From assembly GCA_022457155.1 (NCBI GenBank), contig JAJGOT010000125.1, forward strand, positions 547,501-611,500: a DNA stretch of 64,000 nt, read 5' to 3'. The notes under the pieces are model-generated. The model did not search any database. It saw only the letters and a list, made by a program, of their open reading frames with translations, and was not told the origin of the DNA. Source of the stretch: Cladopsammia gracilis (taxonomy: Eukaryota; Cnidaria; Anthozoa; Scleractinia; Dendrophylliidae). How positions within the stretch are numbered: position 1 is the first letter of the stretch; the number at the start of each line of letters is the position of its first letter. Of this stretch, positions 11,149 to 23,549 are shown piece after piece. The position numbers were made by a program, and so were the translations under genes.

Positions 11149-12121
11149 CCCTCGAACGTACAAGCAAACTTATACCCCCACCGTGATACAAGGGGGGGAT
11201 GGGTGCCTTGTTGCAAGCCCCCCTTGGAGTTTTGCGATGTTGCAATATTTCGGAAATATTTTACGGCTAATAGATGGCCTGTAATGTGCTCTACAAGATA
11301 AGGTAAACATAATGGGTTGTGGCGCTGCTCGGGGTCAGTGACGCCATCCAAAATGGCCGCCAAGATGGCCGCCATTTTGGATTTTACTAAAAATTAAAAT
11401 TTATCAGAAAAAAGCGGAAATTGCAAATATTTTTCGCTAGAGTTGCAAAATAACATACAATTAAACATTATATTGCTTATAGTAGCATGTTATATGTTAT
11501 TCCACCGACAAGGGGTGAAAACATGCATTTTTATTAAAAAATGGCTTGACCTTATGTTACTTATGACGTCATATATCGTCATTATAGCAACCGGTTGTCG
11601 CCGAATTTAACCAAATATGTCTCAAGGGTACCTAAGCACTTGGTGTATCCCTGATCATAATGTATGGAACTTCATGTATCCCTTATTGTAATGTATTTAG
11701 ATATATTGCAGTGTAATTTAGGGTCGGATTACAGTATCTAGGGTTGAAGCACTGATTTTAGTATTTAGGTTTAAGCACTGATTCCAGTATTTCCAGTGTA
11801 TCGAAAGTGTTATTTCTTATTTATGGTCTGGGCTAGCAGTATATTATCTCATATCCCTTAAAAACTACAGTTTTCAGCAGCTAGTCCTCGGTGGTGTAGT
11901 GGGTAGTGTGCATGCGGCAGATCATACGGCCCAGGTTCGATTCCCTATTCTATTGTGTTTTTTATTTTTATTTTTTATTTCTACTGAAATAAAAACTAAG
12001 TGTTCAAATACAAAATAATAAGGGAAACACCAAGTACATCCCCAAGAATAAACGAATAGCTACTGAAAACGGCTAATCATACCCCCCCCCCCAACCCCCC
12101 TCCCCCCTGTAGGTCCGAGGG
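11149..12121. mobile_element. piggyBac-like MITE with TTAA duplication
   Basis: Begins CCCTCGAACGTACA after TTAA (11145-11148) and ends TGTAGGTCCGAGGG before TTAA (12122-12125). The CCCT...AGGG ends and TTAA target fit piggyBac. The equivalent place upstream of B (about 34715) has no insert. Related sequence lies at 42440-42740 and 59205-59640. It contains a tRNA-like segment and a C-rich right end. No transposase frame is seen. Confidence 0.75.
11885..11955 (+). repeat. tRNA-like segment (SINE head) inside the MITE
   Basis: Has an A-box-like GGTGTAGTGGGTAGTGTGC and a B-box GGTTCGATTCC, followed by a T-rich tail. The two ends do not pair as an acceptor stem, so it is not a working tRNA gene. 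It is probably a tRNA-derived SINE or SINE remnant. Confidence 0.6.
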
Positions 12122-14375
12122 TTAATATCTGGACTTTCGACCGGGCTTTATCATATTTTGCGAGAAGATCTGGAAAAAACCTTAATTCTTGTACCTTGCT
12201 TGTACAAAATATCAAAGAAAGTATTGGTCAATAGTTTTCGTGAACTATTACTCGCAGTGCCTATAGGCAGTGCCACTGTACTGCCTATTGTTAGTAAATA
12301 ACAAAATTTCACCTACCTTAGTTTCATGTTATATCGTTAAATGCCACCAAATATTATTATGCATGGGCCGATTACATGGCGAATTTCAGCCCAATCAACC
12401 GGGCTGAAATTTCGTTGTGATTACATGACAAATTTCAGCCCGGGCTGAGATTAGAGGAGGTTGGACACGGGCCGAAAGGCATCATGGGATGAATTTTCGT
12501 TTTGAGCGACACTCGTTCGGTTTCAAATGAACCTTCGAGCTGCGAGGATCTCGAGGAACTACAAATTTTCAGACTTTTAGCCGCCATGGAAGCACAAATC
12601 GGCCTAAATTGAAAGTTATGCGATTACTCTTGTATAGATCAGATACCATTGATTTTTACAACTGAATAACTTGAGGTATCATTCTACGCCGATCGAAAGA
12701 CTTACTCGTGCACCGACTACAAATTTGAGCCACAACAAGCACAAATCGGTCTTCATTGAAGTTGATAAGATTCCTCTTGTTACTTAGCAGGGTTTTAAAC
12801 CGGTTGATCGATCGAAAGACTTATTAAAGCAAGGCTGCACGAGGAATTCCAACCGAGGAATATTTTGTAACGAAAGCTATAAGCTTAAATCACGGAATTA
12901 CCAAGGTTGGTAACCACAACAATCGATTTTATAGTCCTCTTGAGTTTTTTTGTACTGAATGTTGGTAGTGCTGGATTTGTGTTGCTACGAAGTATAAATA
13001 CATTAAATAAATAATAAAACTGTAAAATCATGTGGAACAACAAATAATCAATGAAATCAATAATAAGTTGACAAAAGCAGATTTCGGTTCCAAATCTGAC
13101 AACTGTTGACTTTTTTGTATAATATCACAGATTATTCCTTATTAAAACTCCAGGAGGAAAACATGATTTAAAAACCTAATGGAAATAAAGCAGTGACTAA
13201 CATACATTTTTGCATCCGAACAAAAACCATCCTTCTAGAAATAAATCCAATTCTGGCCATAAAGACCTGGTAGAAAATTGTGATTAGGAGGACCTCAGGC
13301 AAAAAGGAATTCAAACTTCTGGGCTTGAAAATGGAAATGCAGAGTGTTTTGGCACTCTTCTCTGAGTTTGTGGCAAAACATTTCAAGGTACTAAGGAACC
13401 ATTTTTTCTTTGGGCCCTATTCTTGGAGCACAACAATCAGGACTGTGCACATGAGAACAACTATATGTTCTTTCACTTGAGCACAAGTCTTAGGTAATTT
13501 ATAACACTGAAATGTGCAATTGCTTATGTCATAAGCAACCAGCAGGAATTGGAAAGGTGGTCGCTTAGGAAGGATGGTTGCTTATGAGAGTCAAAGTACA
13601 ACAATAGAGAATGGTTGCTGAAAGGGAGCAAACTGTAGTTGTTCTAATAATCAGTAACTAACAACTTTCCTATCTGACAGATAATTCTTAATGAGGTATT
13701 TATGTAAACCATTAAACAATTCCCTCAAAATTTAAATGCCAATAAGTGGTGGAGCAAGGAAAAAAGTGTTGAAATGTTTCTATTTTGAAGCAGAACTATT
13801 TTCACTACAAGCTCCTCCATCCTACTTCATGGTTTTATTGGGTAATTAAAAAAGTAAATGAAGCCTTTTGAGAAGTCGGTACAGAAATGGGAAACAGAAA
13901 CAGAAATTTCACCTGCTGGCTTACAGCCCCCCCCCCACCCCCCCCCCCCCCCCCCCCCACCCCCCTCCAAAAAAAAACAAAAGTGGGTCTCAAGTCAAGA
14001 GCTTTGGATTTTTGCTAAGAGCAGGACTTTACAAGGGCATGATAATGACAGACCAAAACCCTCACTGCCATGCCTCAAGCCCCAATATTTTGGGCCTTGA
14101 GCAATAAAAACGTAATATTCTTGTTTGGCTGCTATTTTCAGGAAAAAGAGCAGACTGAAGGCTCCACATTTTGCTGTTGAACCTAACAAAAGAATAGACT
14201 TCATTAGGAAGCCACTCCAATAATATGAAAAGAAAACAATAACAAACATATAAGCCTTTAGTTATTAAGGTTATAAAAGCTGATATATAAATTGCAATGT
14301 TCAACTCATGATTAGAGTGTAGATTGCACTAGAATATGAATCAAATATCATATTTTTCCTCAGAAGACAGAAACT

Positions 14376-14451
<76 letters not shown>

Positions 14452-15608
14452 CTTTATTTAAACACGGTAAAAATTCGTCAGCTAAAAATCATTATAATAC
14501 TTAACACAAAGCAATAAACTAATATTAAAAAAAATATCTATATATGAAGAATTTAATTAAATAATAAAAAGCTGCTTTCCACGAATGCCGTGCCTTATAG
14601 TTCCTCTTTGAGAAGTCGTTTAAATTGCCCAAGGGACTCAGCTTTCCTTACATTATGAGAAAGGCTGTTCCAGAGCATGGCGCCACTATAACTGAAACTA
14701 TTTTTATAATAGTTTGTGCGCGGCAATGGAACATTAAGTTTATCCTCAGAGTCCCTTAGGTTGTAACTAATTTCTCGCTTCTCAAATTTAGAACTTAGAT
14801 AGTTTGGAGCCAACTCGTGTAGAGACCTATAAACCATCGTAGCTCTTTGAATTTGTTGCTGGCAGGCAAGATTTTTCCATCCTAGGAGTTCTAATAGATT
14901 ACCAGCATCTACGTCATAGTTTGAATAGGTCAAAACACGAGCTGCTCTGTTTTGTAGCTTTTGTAGTTTATTCTGCAGAGTTATCCCACAGTTTCCCCAA
15001 ATGTTGCAGTAGTCGAAGTGTGGCTGTATCAATGCTTGATAAATTAAGTATAAGGTCGCTTGAGGAACGAGGTGCCTAATTCGTTTCATGGCCCCAATAC
15101 CAGAAGCGACTTTCTTTGTGACTTTCTCGATGTGGTCACTCCAGCCAAGTTTGTCATCAATGGTCACCCCAAGTGATTTTGTGGTAGTGACCCGGTTTAC
15201 CTGAAGATCTTTAATTGCAAGTGCTGGGGAATCCGTGAGAGTACTTAGCCTCTGTCTAGATCCGATAAGCATAAATTCAGTTTTAGTCATATTTAGAGTG
15301 AGTTTGTTTGCTTTCAGCCAATTGTAAACGTTTTCTAAATCTTGGTTTAGATATAATTGAATGTCGTCTGCATTATTACTTGCGTAAGTAAGGTGGGTAT
15401 CGTCAGCATACATCCTCGGCTCGCAGTTTAAGAGACAATTTGGAAGATCGTTAATATATAACAGAAATAGTAGTGGTTCTAGGATCGTCCCCTAGGGAAC
15501 ACCACAACTTAAAAGACAACTTTTTGAGAGCGATCCGTTAATAGAGCACATTTGGCTACGATTCTCTAAATATGACTTAAACCATCGATGTGCATTACCA
15601 TATATGCC
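14376..15608 (-). pseudogene. 5'-truncated LINE, reverse transcriptase C-terminal part
   Basis: The minus-strand frame 15413-14595 holds the catalytic MYADD box, then KLGWSDHIEKV, LIYQALIQPHFDYCN and NKLQKLQNRAARV, typical of the end of non-LTR retrotransposon reverse transcriptases. Upstream in frame to about 15605 lies a GVP*GTILEPLLFLLYINDL-type segment: the usual GVPQG motif has a stop in place of Gln. The element is 5'-truncated near 15608. After the ORF stop (14595-14597) a 3' UTR ends in AATAAAGATTATC and a (TATC)n tail. Clade is not certain; CR1, L2 or Rex1-like are options. It cannot make an active enzyme. Confidence 0.85.
14377..14449. repeat. (GATA)n microsatellite, LINE 3' tail
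   Basis: About 18 GATA units directly abut the 3' end of the LINE fragment, as expected where the element primes on or generates a short tandem tail. Confidence 0.95.
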
Positions 15609-16704
15609 AAAGCAAACCTAGAAATTACAGCTTACGCACACTTGTAATAACCTACGAAAATGACCGAACTTTAATCGCAAATAACAGAAAATTGGTGAGA
15701 GGTACGATGTGGTACGACGTCCTAAATTAAAATAATAACTTTTTCTACAAAAGATGGTGCGATTTTCGTGGCCACATCCCACGCGATATAGCGTCAAGAA
15801 ACGAACGCGTTGGTTGACTACACAACGTGGACAAAAGCCGCCATATTGGACCGGCTTGCAGGGAAGTCTAATAATAGCGAATTCTACTACAGAAGTTGTA
15901 ATATAAACAAGTAAATAGAAAAAGTAGCAACATACCTTTCATGAAAACTCCTTTACTGGAAAAAGCGGACTTCATATTTGAAGAAAAACACACTAAAAAA
16001 ACATGAAATGTTGCGTGGCGAAATTCTCGCAGAAAAGACTGTGAATGAATACGTTGATCTGATTGGTCGACTACTCCTACCAGTATACCTTTCGTCCCGT
16101 GACCAACCTCCTCTGGGCTAAGATTACAGCCCGGGCGCCAAGTTTGAAATTGCGCGGGAAGATTGAACACAATAATCACTGCGCATGCCTAAATTCACTT
16201 TTCAGCCCGAGCTGAAATTCTGATGTGATTACATAGCGAATTTCAGCCCGTTTGGCCAGGCTGAAAATTCCAGCCCGGGCTGAAACTTTGTTCATGTAAT
16301 CGCTAACTTTACTGTAAACCTTTATTGGTCCCATTTTGCATAATTTTATTTATTTTTTAATTTCTGTAAAGATATAATATTAATCTAGAAAATATTGAAA
16401 GAAGTTTTGCAAAATCATTTAAAGAACTCGAGATATTCTGTGCGTTTAAGGCTTGCGCACGCTTAACTAAATAAAAAACAGGAAAAATAATTGCTATTAT
16501 CGGAATCTACAATTTATTAGCTTTACAGTGATATATAGTTGTCTGTGATTTCGCTAAAAATAGCGCGAGTACGAAAGATTTTCAGGAAGGCACCCTCGAA
16601 GGTTTACAGTAACCTTAAGAGGATTTATTTCGAATCTCAGCTTGGGCTGAGATTCGCCATGTTATCGGCCCCTTAGTTGGATAAAAAGATTCTATAGAGC
16701 AAAA

Positions 16705-16935
16705 TGGCGATTTAACAAATCGACCGCATTTTTCCATGGTCTATACTCTCATCGACCATAGAAATGACGTCATAAAATGTTCAAAACTCGAGTGGAACCA
16801 CGAGCCGTTAGGCGAGTGGAACCACGAGCCGTTAGGCGAGTGGTTTCACTGCCAAGTTTTGAACATTCTATGGCGTCATTTCCATGGTCGATGAGAGTAT
16901 AGACCATGGAAAAATGCGGTCGATTTGTTTTTTAC
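16705..16935. mobile_element. Fold-back MITE with a doubled 24-bp centre
   Basis: Arms of about 80 bp (CGACCGCATTTTTCCATGGT and reverse complement) flank two copies of a 24-bp unit containing CCACGAGCCGTTAGGCGAGT. A further related arm lies at 17583-17630, so the whole element may reach 17.65 kb. It is non-coding. Confidence 0.7.
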
Positions 16936-17737
16936 AATAACAAACTTGAATAACTGCGAGCGCCGAGCGAACGAGTTTGCGGGAATCATTTTAGAAAATC
17001 AAAAACCTAACACTGACAAACTGCTGCAAAATGTTTTTTGCGTGGGGTATAATTAAAGCCTTAACTTTATGTGAATAAATTATGTAACGAAAAAGGCTCA
17101 CACAAAAATTCTCTTCAGCTTAAATCATCGCTAGAATCTTTTAATATAAATTTTAACACAGCAAAACAAAGAGCCGTTATTCGGCAAATTTTAGAGAACC
17201 GCGCTCGGCGATAATCGCAAAATAGAGCACAATAACCTCACACAAAGTCAAATATAAAATTACTAGGCACAGTTTACAAAGCTAACCTTTTTCAAATTTG
17301 AAATATCTTCGAACAATCAGATGAATCTTTGCTCCAAGTTGTTTTCGGCTCTTTCGGGCGCCGGCGACTGATTCCGTGGATTTTCCCGTGAAACAACGAC
17401 AGGTTGTTTGTCCTTTTTAATTCGCACTTAATTCCAGGCAAGTTTAGCTGATTGTAAATTAAATTTAACTGACGAGAGAGCATTCTTTTCATTGAAGAAT
17501 TCCAGTTTTAAGTGCATTTTTCACTGTTTGAAGAACCCGTAGCGCCAAAAGTTTGACAAAACTCACCGCGTTGCGTTACCTGTTACGTCATTTTCATGGT
17601 CTATACTCTCATCGATCATAGAAATGAGCCAATCAGCGCGCGGGAATTCACACAGTTATTGTAAAAATTTTCTTCCTATTTCAAAATACTAAGCCAAGAT
17701 CAAAGCAAGCTAGTGCTCCTGGTCATAACTATGAAAA

Positions 17738-17895
17738 CGCGATATAGGGATGATATCTGTTTACAACAATCTTTTTGTTATTCAAATGTGCCAACCACTG
17801 CTGAACAAAAGAACCCTTTGTTTCGGCAGCCAATAAGGCTCTGGTTGGCACATTAATAACAATTGGTGACGTCATTGATATCTTCCCTATATCAG
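17738..17895. mobile_element. Small inverted-repeat MITE
   Basis: CGATATAGGGATGATATC and AATGTGCCAACCACTG on the left match the right end in reverse (CTGGTTGGCACATTAATAAC, GATATCTTCCCTATATC). A solo copy of the inner segment occurs at 10345-10380 in intron 1 of gene A. Confidence 0.6.
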
Positions 17896-18304
17896 CCGAG
17901 ATACTCGGCTTTAAACGACATTTTGAGGAGACATACAAACCCGACCCCATGGACCACATCGAAAATAATCATCTTTTTTGCTTCCGATAATACAGATAAT
18001 AGTTTCTTGGAAAAACATCTACTAATATCTACGTATTCATCCATGATGCGTAATTTTCAACTTTTATCTTTAGCCATTTTATAATGATGTGAAACGAAAT
18101 GTAAACAAGGTCTTTTACTGACTGGTTAAGGAGCTAATATAATAATAATTTTTATTTTTTCTGAAGCATCTCAGCGGTCCGGAATCCTAAATCCTTGAAT
18201 CTGATTGGCTAATGACGCGCGCTCCAGCGGTCCTGATTTTCCCATCCGGACCCTGCGTACGGACCGCTCCTAATTTTACAGAAAGATTTTGTCGTTTAAA
18301 GCTT

Positions 18305-18770
18305 AATATTAGACCTGCCAAGTCTCACGCCTGCGAGTCCAAACCTCCGATCTCACGCCTACTCACGCCATGGAGCAATTTCTCACGCCTGACTTACAGA
18401 TTTGAGTTATCAGCCTTCTGACTCGTCCCCAGTCGTCTTTCTAGGTAAGCTCCTCTCGTTAATTGAGAGACGACTGGGGACGAGTCAGATCAGCCTTAAC
18501 TGATCGCATTTTCGCATCATCCAATTAAAAATATAGTTGCGTTCATGAAAATATGGCACTTTTTGTAGGTTTTTAACGTTTTTAACATTACGATTACAGA
18601 GGTCTGAGGTCCATAGAAACTTCCGAATTCTTCGGAACATCTTCGGAAACTTCGGACATCTTCGGAATAGATCGGGTTCCCATCGGATTTGGTCGGGTTG
18701 CCTTCGGAAATCCTGGCACTCCCACGAAAAAATTCTCACGCCTATCACTCGGAAAAAGTTGGCAGGTATA
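18305..18770. mobile_element. Element with ACCTGCCAA ends and TCTCACGCC repeats
   Basis: GACCTGCCAAGTCTCACGCC at the left is mirrored by CTCACGCC...TTGGCAGGT at the right. Inside are repeated TCTCACGCC and ACTTCGGA motifs. A related left end is at 43234-43275. Non-coding. Confidence 0.45.
18419..18488. repeat. Strong hairpin
   Basis: TGACTCGTCCCCAGTCGTCT and its exact reverse complement are separated by about 30 bases. It lies inside the larger element and is probably another nested fold-back insertion. Confidence 0.75.
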
Positions 18771-19879
18771 TAATATCATTGAATTTTCTCGTAAATTATG
18801 GACCCATACGAAAGTTACCAAAGCGAAAGTGAATTTTCTTTGGCCAGATAAAATATCTGACGACACAAACAAAGAAAACAATGAAGAAAACCAACAAAGT
18901 TTCACCATGGTTGATATCGGCTCACAAACAAAGACCCGAAAACACGCTAAAGACGCTTGAACGAGGTATCAAAAAGACTCAATGAAGAAAAAGAGCCGCA
19001 TGAACTAAGTGGAAGAAGAAATCAGCCGTAAAATTAATGTTATTCCTCGAAAAGGTGAGTACAAGTTTGGATTTTATGATTTGTTCATTTTAAAGCTGCT
19101 TATAGTTTGCTGGGTGTTTGTTGTAGTTGTTATTACAAAGCGTCATTTGAATTGTGGCTTAAAAATTACTGTAAAAAATTATTAGACAATCCAGCGCTTT
19201 TTTACAAAGGTTTTCACTCCATTTGCCTAAGTGTTTTTATTTTTCCGGTTTTGTTTATATTCCTGTGAATTTTCATTAAAAGTCTTGCAAGTTGTCATTC
19301 TGGACGTAATAGTTTGTTGTTAATAATTTACACGCCATTTCGCGATCGGATTTTACGAGATAATTCGTACTTTCACTACATTGCTCGGTTTGTATGCTTT
19401 TATTTTTCAGTTTTTACCCTCTTTTACCTAAATTCTACAAGTTTTCATTCAAGAAAATATGATTTTTACATTAGAATAGCTCAGTTTAAGCTTGCGCCCT
19501 GCTATAAATAAATTACACTTGACCGTTTCTTTTTATAGAAAAATTTGAAAAGTTTTTAAAGTTATAATTCAGCTTTCCACGGCTTCGCTGTAGGCAAGAA
19601 CATTTCTCTATCCTCGCCGCGGGTAAACACAAGAGCCATTTATTCTACCGAGAGACATAAACTGGTAGAAATGAATTCAATTTGCAATTTAAAATTAAGT
19701 TTTTTTTGTTTATGAATGGAAAGTTGTAAAGATTACCGAGTTTGCGCGCGTTGTGTCAGTTTAGCTTTAAGCGTTGTGTTTCCTATACGGACCTCCCGGC
19801 CGGTAAATAACATAAATATATTAATAACCGTTAGTAGAATCAATGCTTTTCTCTGAATTTCGGATAAATATTTATCTTT

Positions 19880-20170
19880 TGCCACTTTAATTTGACTCTT
19901 TGAGGAGACAAACAAACCCGACCCGACCACATCGAAAATTCCGCGCAAAAAAAAAAAAAAAAAAAAAAAATCCGACAAATAATCATCTTTTGCTTCTGAT
20001 AATACAGATAATAGTTAATGGAAAAAACAGGAACATATATTAATTTCTACGTATTCATCCATGATGCGTAATTTTCAACTTTTGTCTTTAGGTTCTTATA
20101 TTAAATGATGTGCAATGAAATGTAAAACAAGGTTTTTCGATTGACTGGTTGAGGAGCTGATATATAATTT
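19880..20170. repeat. Second copy of a flank repeat
   Basis: Matches 17900-18165 (GAGGAGACA, ACCACATCGAAAAT, TACGTATTCATCCATGATGC, GACTGGTT-GAGGAGCT). Related pieces lie at 34890-35055, 38095-38200, 40310-40500 and 57000-57380, always upstream of a tyrosinase gene. An A24 run interrupts it at 19947-19970. The stretch 18770-19880 shows nothing I recognise. Confidence 0.6.
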
Positions 20171-20359
20171 ATATTAATAACCGTTAGTAGAATAAATGCT
20201 TTGCTTTGAATTTCGGATAAATAATTATCTTTTGCCTTGGAAAAAGCAGGAACTTCAGTTTCAACTCTATATTCAATTTTTAGCGTCGCTTTTTGAAATG
20301 TTGCACGCTGTGTAAAATTATAATAACAAGCGGTCAGCTGCGAAATGCCATGCTGGTTT

Positions 20360-20532
20360 TAAACTGATACAGGCGAACCTCGCCATGCGGACACCTCTCT
20401 AATACGGACACCTCTCTATTACGGACAGTTCTCTTGGTCCCGAAGATACCAAAATTCATACAATCCCTACCTCTATAATACGGACACTTGGTTCACGGTC
20501 CCTTTGGTGTCCGTATTAGGGAGGTTCGACTG
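20360..20532. mobile_element. pogo/Tigger-like MITE
   Basis: Starts with CAGGCGAACCTCGCCATGCG and ends CCGTATTAGGGAGGTTCG in inverted orientation, with repeated TAATACGGACACCTCT. Relatives are at 53985-54052 and 55835-56045. The family name is by resemblance of the ends only. Confidence 0.55.
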
Positions 20533-21435
20533 ATATTTGAGGTTAAAATTAACTGATAGATAAACAAAAGCTAACAATGTAAGTGATAGCTGAAAAAAGA
20601 AACCCGCCCCTGACGGACGGGCGCGATGAGAAGTGACTTCAGATCGGCAAGCTAGCTGAGAAATAGCCGAAATTTACAGATACCTGAGATGCCAAAATAA
20701 AATACAATGTTATGCATGCTGTTATCATGAATTAAACGTTTGGCTAGTTTTACTATTGTTTCTTGACTCTATGTTGCCGACAATAAATACAAAAAAAATC
20801 TTTTGCCTTTGAGAAAAGTTTCTTGGAAAAACAGGAACTTTTTAATACCTACGGCTTCATCCATAATGCTTGATATTCAATTTTTATCTTCCTGTTTGGA
20901 AGGATGGGCAAAATTAAAATAACAAGAATACATTTATTGTTTTTAATTGGTAAGACAAAATTTGACGACAATTCTACTCATTCAAGAAAACATGTTCCCT
21001 CCCTTTACTTGAAAAACGCGATTTCCGAAATTGCAATCAGTTGAGCGCTATCGATGTCCGAACTAACTCTGCTTTCGCTTATTTGCAAGTATGCAAATTA
21101 AATCTGTGGATCGAAAGTCGAGTATTTAGAGATAAATGCTCAAAGTATACATTTGACGTTTGAAATTGAAATGTACCGATGTCTTCATAATTATAAGTGA
21201 CCTGTGAATCCTGTCCAAACTACTCTCTTTCTCAAGCACCCTAATACGTTTTACTGCTACGAGACTCTTTCCCTGCTATCCTATCTGTTATTTCTGCAAA
21301 GCGTTGGTTGTTTGAAGTGGCTACTCCTGTAAAGGTACTCGGCAAATGCAAGGATCCATAATTGATCCTGCCATGCAGAGCGCCTTAAAACGAGACAAAC
21401 TAAAGGTAGGGTTGAAAAAACCATGCTCGACTTAC

Positions 21436-21620
21436 ATTATATCTCTTCAGACCGCACACGGTGGTTTTCTTCCAACGAGTAGAACTTTGCGAACTCTCTG
21501 TATACTGCTAGATACACCTTAAAACTGAACGCTAATGTCTTGCTGCGAAGCTATTCAGTGCGACGTCAGAGAATTGTTTATTGTTACGTACACGCATGCG
21601 TTTTCTTCCCAATTAAATAT
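21436..21620 (-). promoter_or_regulatory. Putative promoter and first exon of tyrosinase A (R2)
   Basis: A conserved minus-strand segment ends with donor GTAAGT (21435-21430). A CRE half-site (GACGTCAG, 21562-21569) and AT-rich AATTAAATATTTTCAATTA lie upstream. The intron to exon 1 of A would be about 10.4 kb, enlarged by the nested transposons at 11-20 kb. Confidence 0.45.
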
Positions 21621-22243
21621 TTTCAATTAGCAAGGGTTTTAGTTAGCGTCTGCAGTGAATATTCCTTTTACAGAAAGCGGTACAAATAAAGCCTTCCTGC
21701 GTCCCTCATGGAAGTCATGCTGTTCTTATGCCAGTATTCTGCTAACTAATTATACATTTTCCATCTGAAAAGCACTGTTTGATCAAAACAAAGTCAACTT
21801 CAGCCTGACTTCAATTCAATGTATGAAAAAGTTTTATTCAGTTTAGGAGGCCAAATACACAGAGTATATTGTTAAGCCAGGTTACAGTCATAGTGGACGT
21901 TCTGACAAGTTATTAGCATAATATATAAAGATAGGCTTAGATAGGCTTATGAGCTTAACAGTGTAGCTCTCTGAACGGAAAGCCGATGATAAGCGTAAAG
22001 GGCTTGTAAACCCCCAAAATGCTACTTTTTCTGGTTACATAGCCATTTTTTTCCATGTGAGCGCATTTTGACGTCGAAAATGCCGTTGGAAAATTCGAAA
22101 GAGCCGCCATTTTGATTTTGCCATCTTTACTGTGACGTCACGAGGAGGAATCAATGCCGACTGGAAGTGAAAAGCTTTCCTTTACGACCTTTCGAAATAC
22201 AAACGTGTAACTTGTTTCATGCAAAATATTCATTAATTCCGTA

Positions 22244-22500
22244 ATGGGAAAGCGTTGTGTCGTTCAGTATTGTGAAAACTCAAGCAAAACAGAGAAACCA
22301 CCCATCTTTTTTCTAAAAGACGAGAATTTAAGGCGACAATGTCTTAATACGTGCAAATCAAACGAGCTGACTTTTTGCAATCCACCGAGCACTCTATAAT
22401 TTGTGGGACTCATTTTACTCCTGAGTACTGCAAGGACGATTTTAAGGTTGAAATGGGCATTAAAAAGACAAGAAATTAGTTGATTCCTGGTTCTATGTGA
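22244..22500 (+). pseudogene. THAP domain fragment, copy 2 (frameshifted)
   Basis: Sister of the fragment at 1900-2157. Here the ATG is intact (22244-22246) and the start reads MGKRCVVQYC. The zinc motif CGTHF, with its His, is also intact in another frame near 22405. The copy is broken by a one-base loss near 22346 (TGTCTTAATAC against TGGCTTAAATAC) and by a CAG-to-TAG change near 22477. The conserved Trp is Cys. Neither copy can make a whole domain. Confidence 0.6.
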
Positions 22501-23479
22501 CAATTCAGATGCAGCGACCAAAAGAATTGGGAGAAGCGCGCGTAAGCTAGACTATAGGGAGCGGGATCAGGAATCAATATTGCAGGGTGTTTCTTGGTGT
22601 TGCGGAAGCCATTGTTGGTTAGCTTTTGTGTTGTGGTGTGGGTATTGTTCAGTGTCTTTTGAATCTTTTGTTTTACGTCATTTGGTGATCACACCATCTG
22701 CAACACCAAGAAACTACCATATTGCAGGCAACCAGTGGGGAAAAATGTCACTAAAGAGTAGAGCACTTCACAAGCTAGAGGTGTCTATGGTAAGTCAGCA
22801 ATCACTCTATTAGAAGGACGTTATACAATAAAGCGCCAATTTTTTTCTTTCTCGGTTATAATCCTATTCGGCCTGGGGGGGGGGGGGGGGGGAGGGAGCT
22901 TGTGCGTTTCTAGTAGAGCACTTTGACACGTCGGAGCGTTTAATGAACTGCTCAGTCAAAGTATTATTCGGGATTCAGGAAAACTTTCAGGATTTAGTTT
23001 ATATTCACAGCTGCGCCCAAGAGGCTGTTAAGGACCCTTTTGACAAATTTTGCCTGCTCCCTCATTTATCGTCGCTTAAGATGGCTCCATATAGTTATTG
23101 GCCAATCTTCGAAATAAAATATACACGATCTTACTGCTGTCTTTCGAGAGTTTTGTGTCGCGATACTCGGCATAATATACACCCACACGTAGCTTAGGCT
23201 TTCTCGTTTACGCAAGGGAAAAGCCCTGGGAACGAGGTTGTCGTTTACGGAGAAGTCTAATTTGGCAGTCTTGTCTCGTTACCATGGCAACCAATGATTG
23301 AGTTGTTGGGCTTGTTGTTGAAGGCAAGCAAACCTCTCAACGGATTTTCTCGGTTTTTACGCGGTACATATTCACGATTTTTGGTGAAAAAAAAAAAGAA
23401 ACATTCAGTACACTGTAAGTCTAAACTAACAAAACCATATAAAAGTCGGTAGATAATTTTAATTGTAATTAGTTAGGAA

Positions 23480-23549
23480 ATTTTAGTTTTATTGTTTGTA
23501 CACGACCACATCAGCTTTTGCTGCATTTTTATCGTGTTTAAATAAATGC

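Larger units (their letters stand above)
12360..16680. mobile_element. Composite region bounded by inverted TTTCAGCCC ends
   Basis: The left end, GGGCCGATTACATGGCGAAT, matches in reverse the right end near 16640-16672 (ATTCGCCATGTTATCGGCCC). Multiple TTTCAGCCCGGGCTGA palindromes lie near both ends (12390-12450 and 16205-16300). A LINE fragment is nested inside. The rest (12.5-14.3 kb, 15.7-16.1 kb) shows only AT-rich DNA, a C-run at 13927-13968 and no gene I can support. It may be one large non-autonomous transposon or two related ones. Confidence 0.45.

Noticed and set aside
11885..11955. Functional tRNA gene
   Set aside because: A and B boxes are present but the ends do not form an acceptor stem and a T-rich SINE-like tail follows.
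13858..14107. Proline-rich proteins near 13.9 kb
   Set aside because: Translation of a C-rich run; no support outside it.
22943..23197. 84-codon frame in R2
   Set aside because: The R1 counterpart is broken by stops and frameshifts and part of it is the MITE end at 2719; not supported as a gene.
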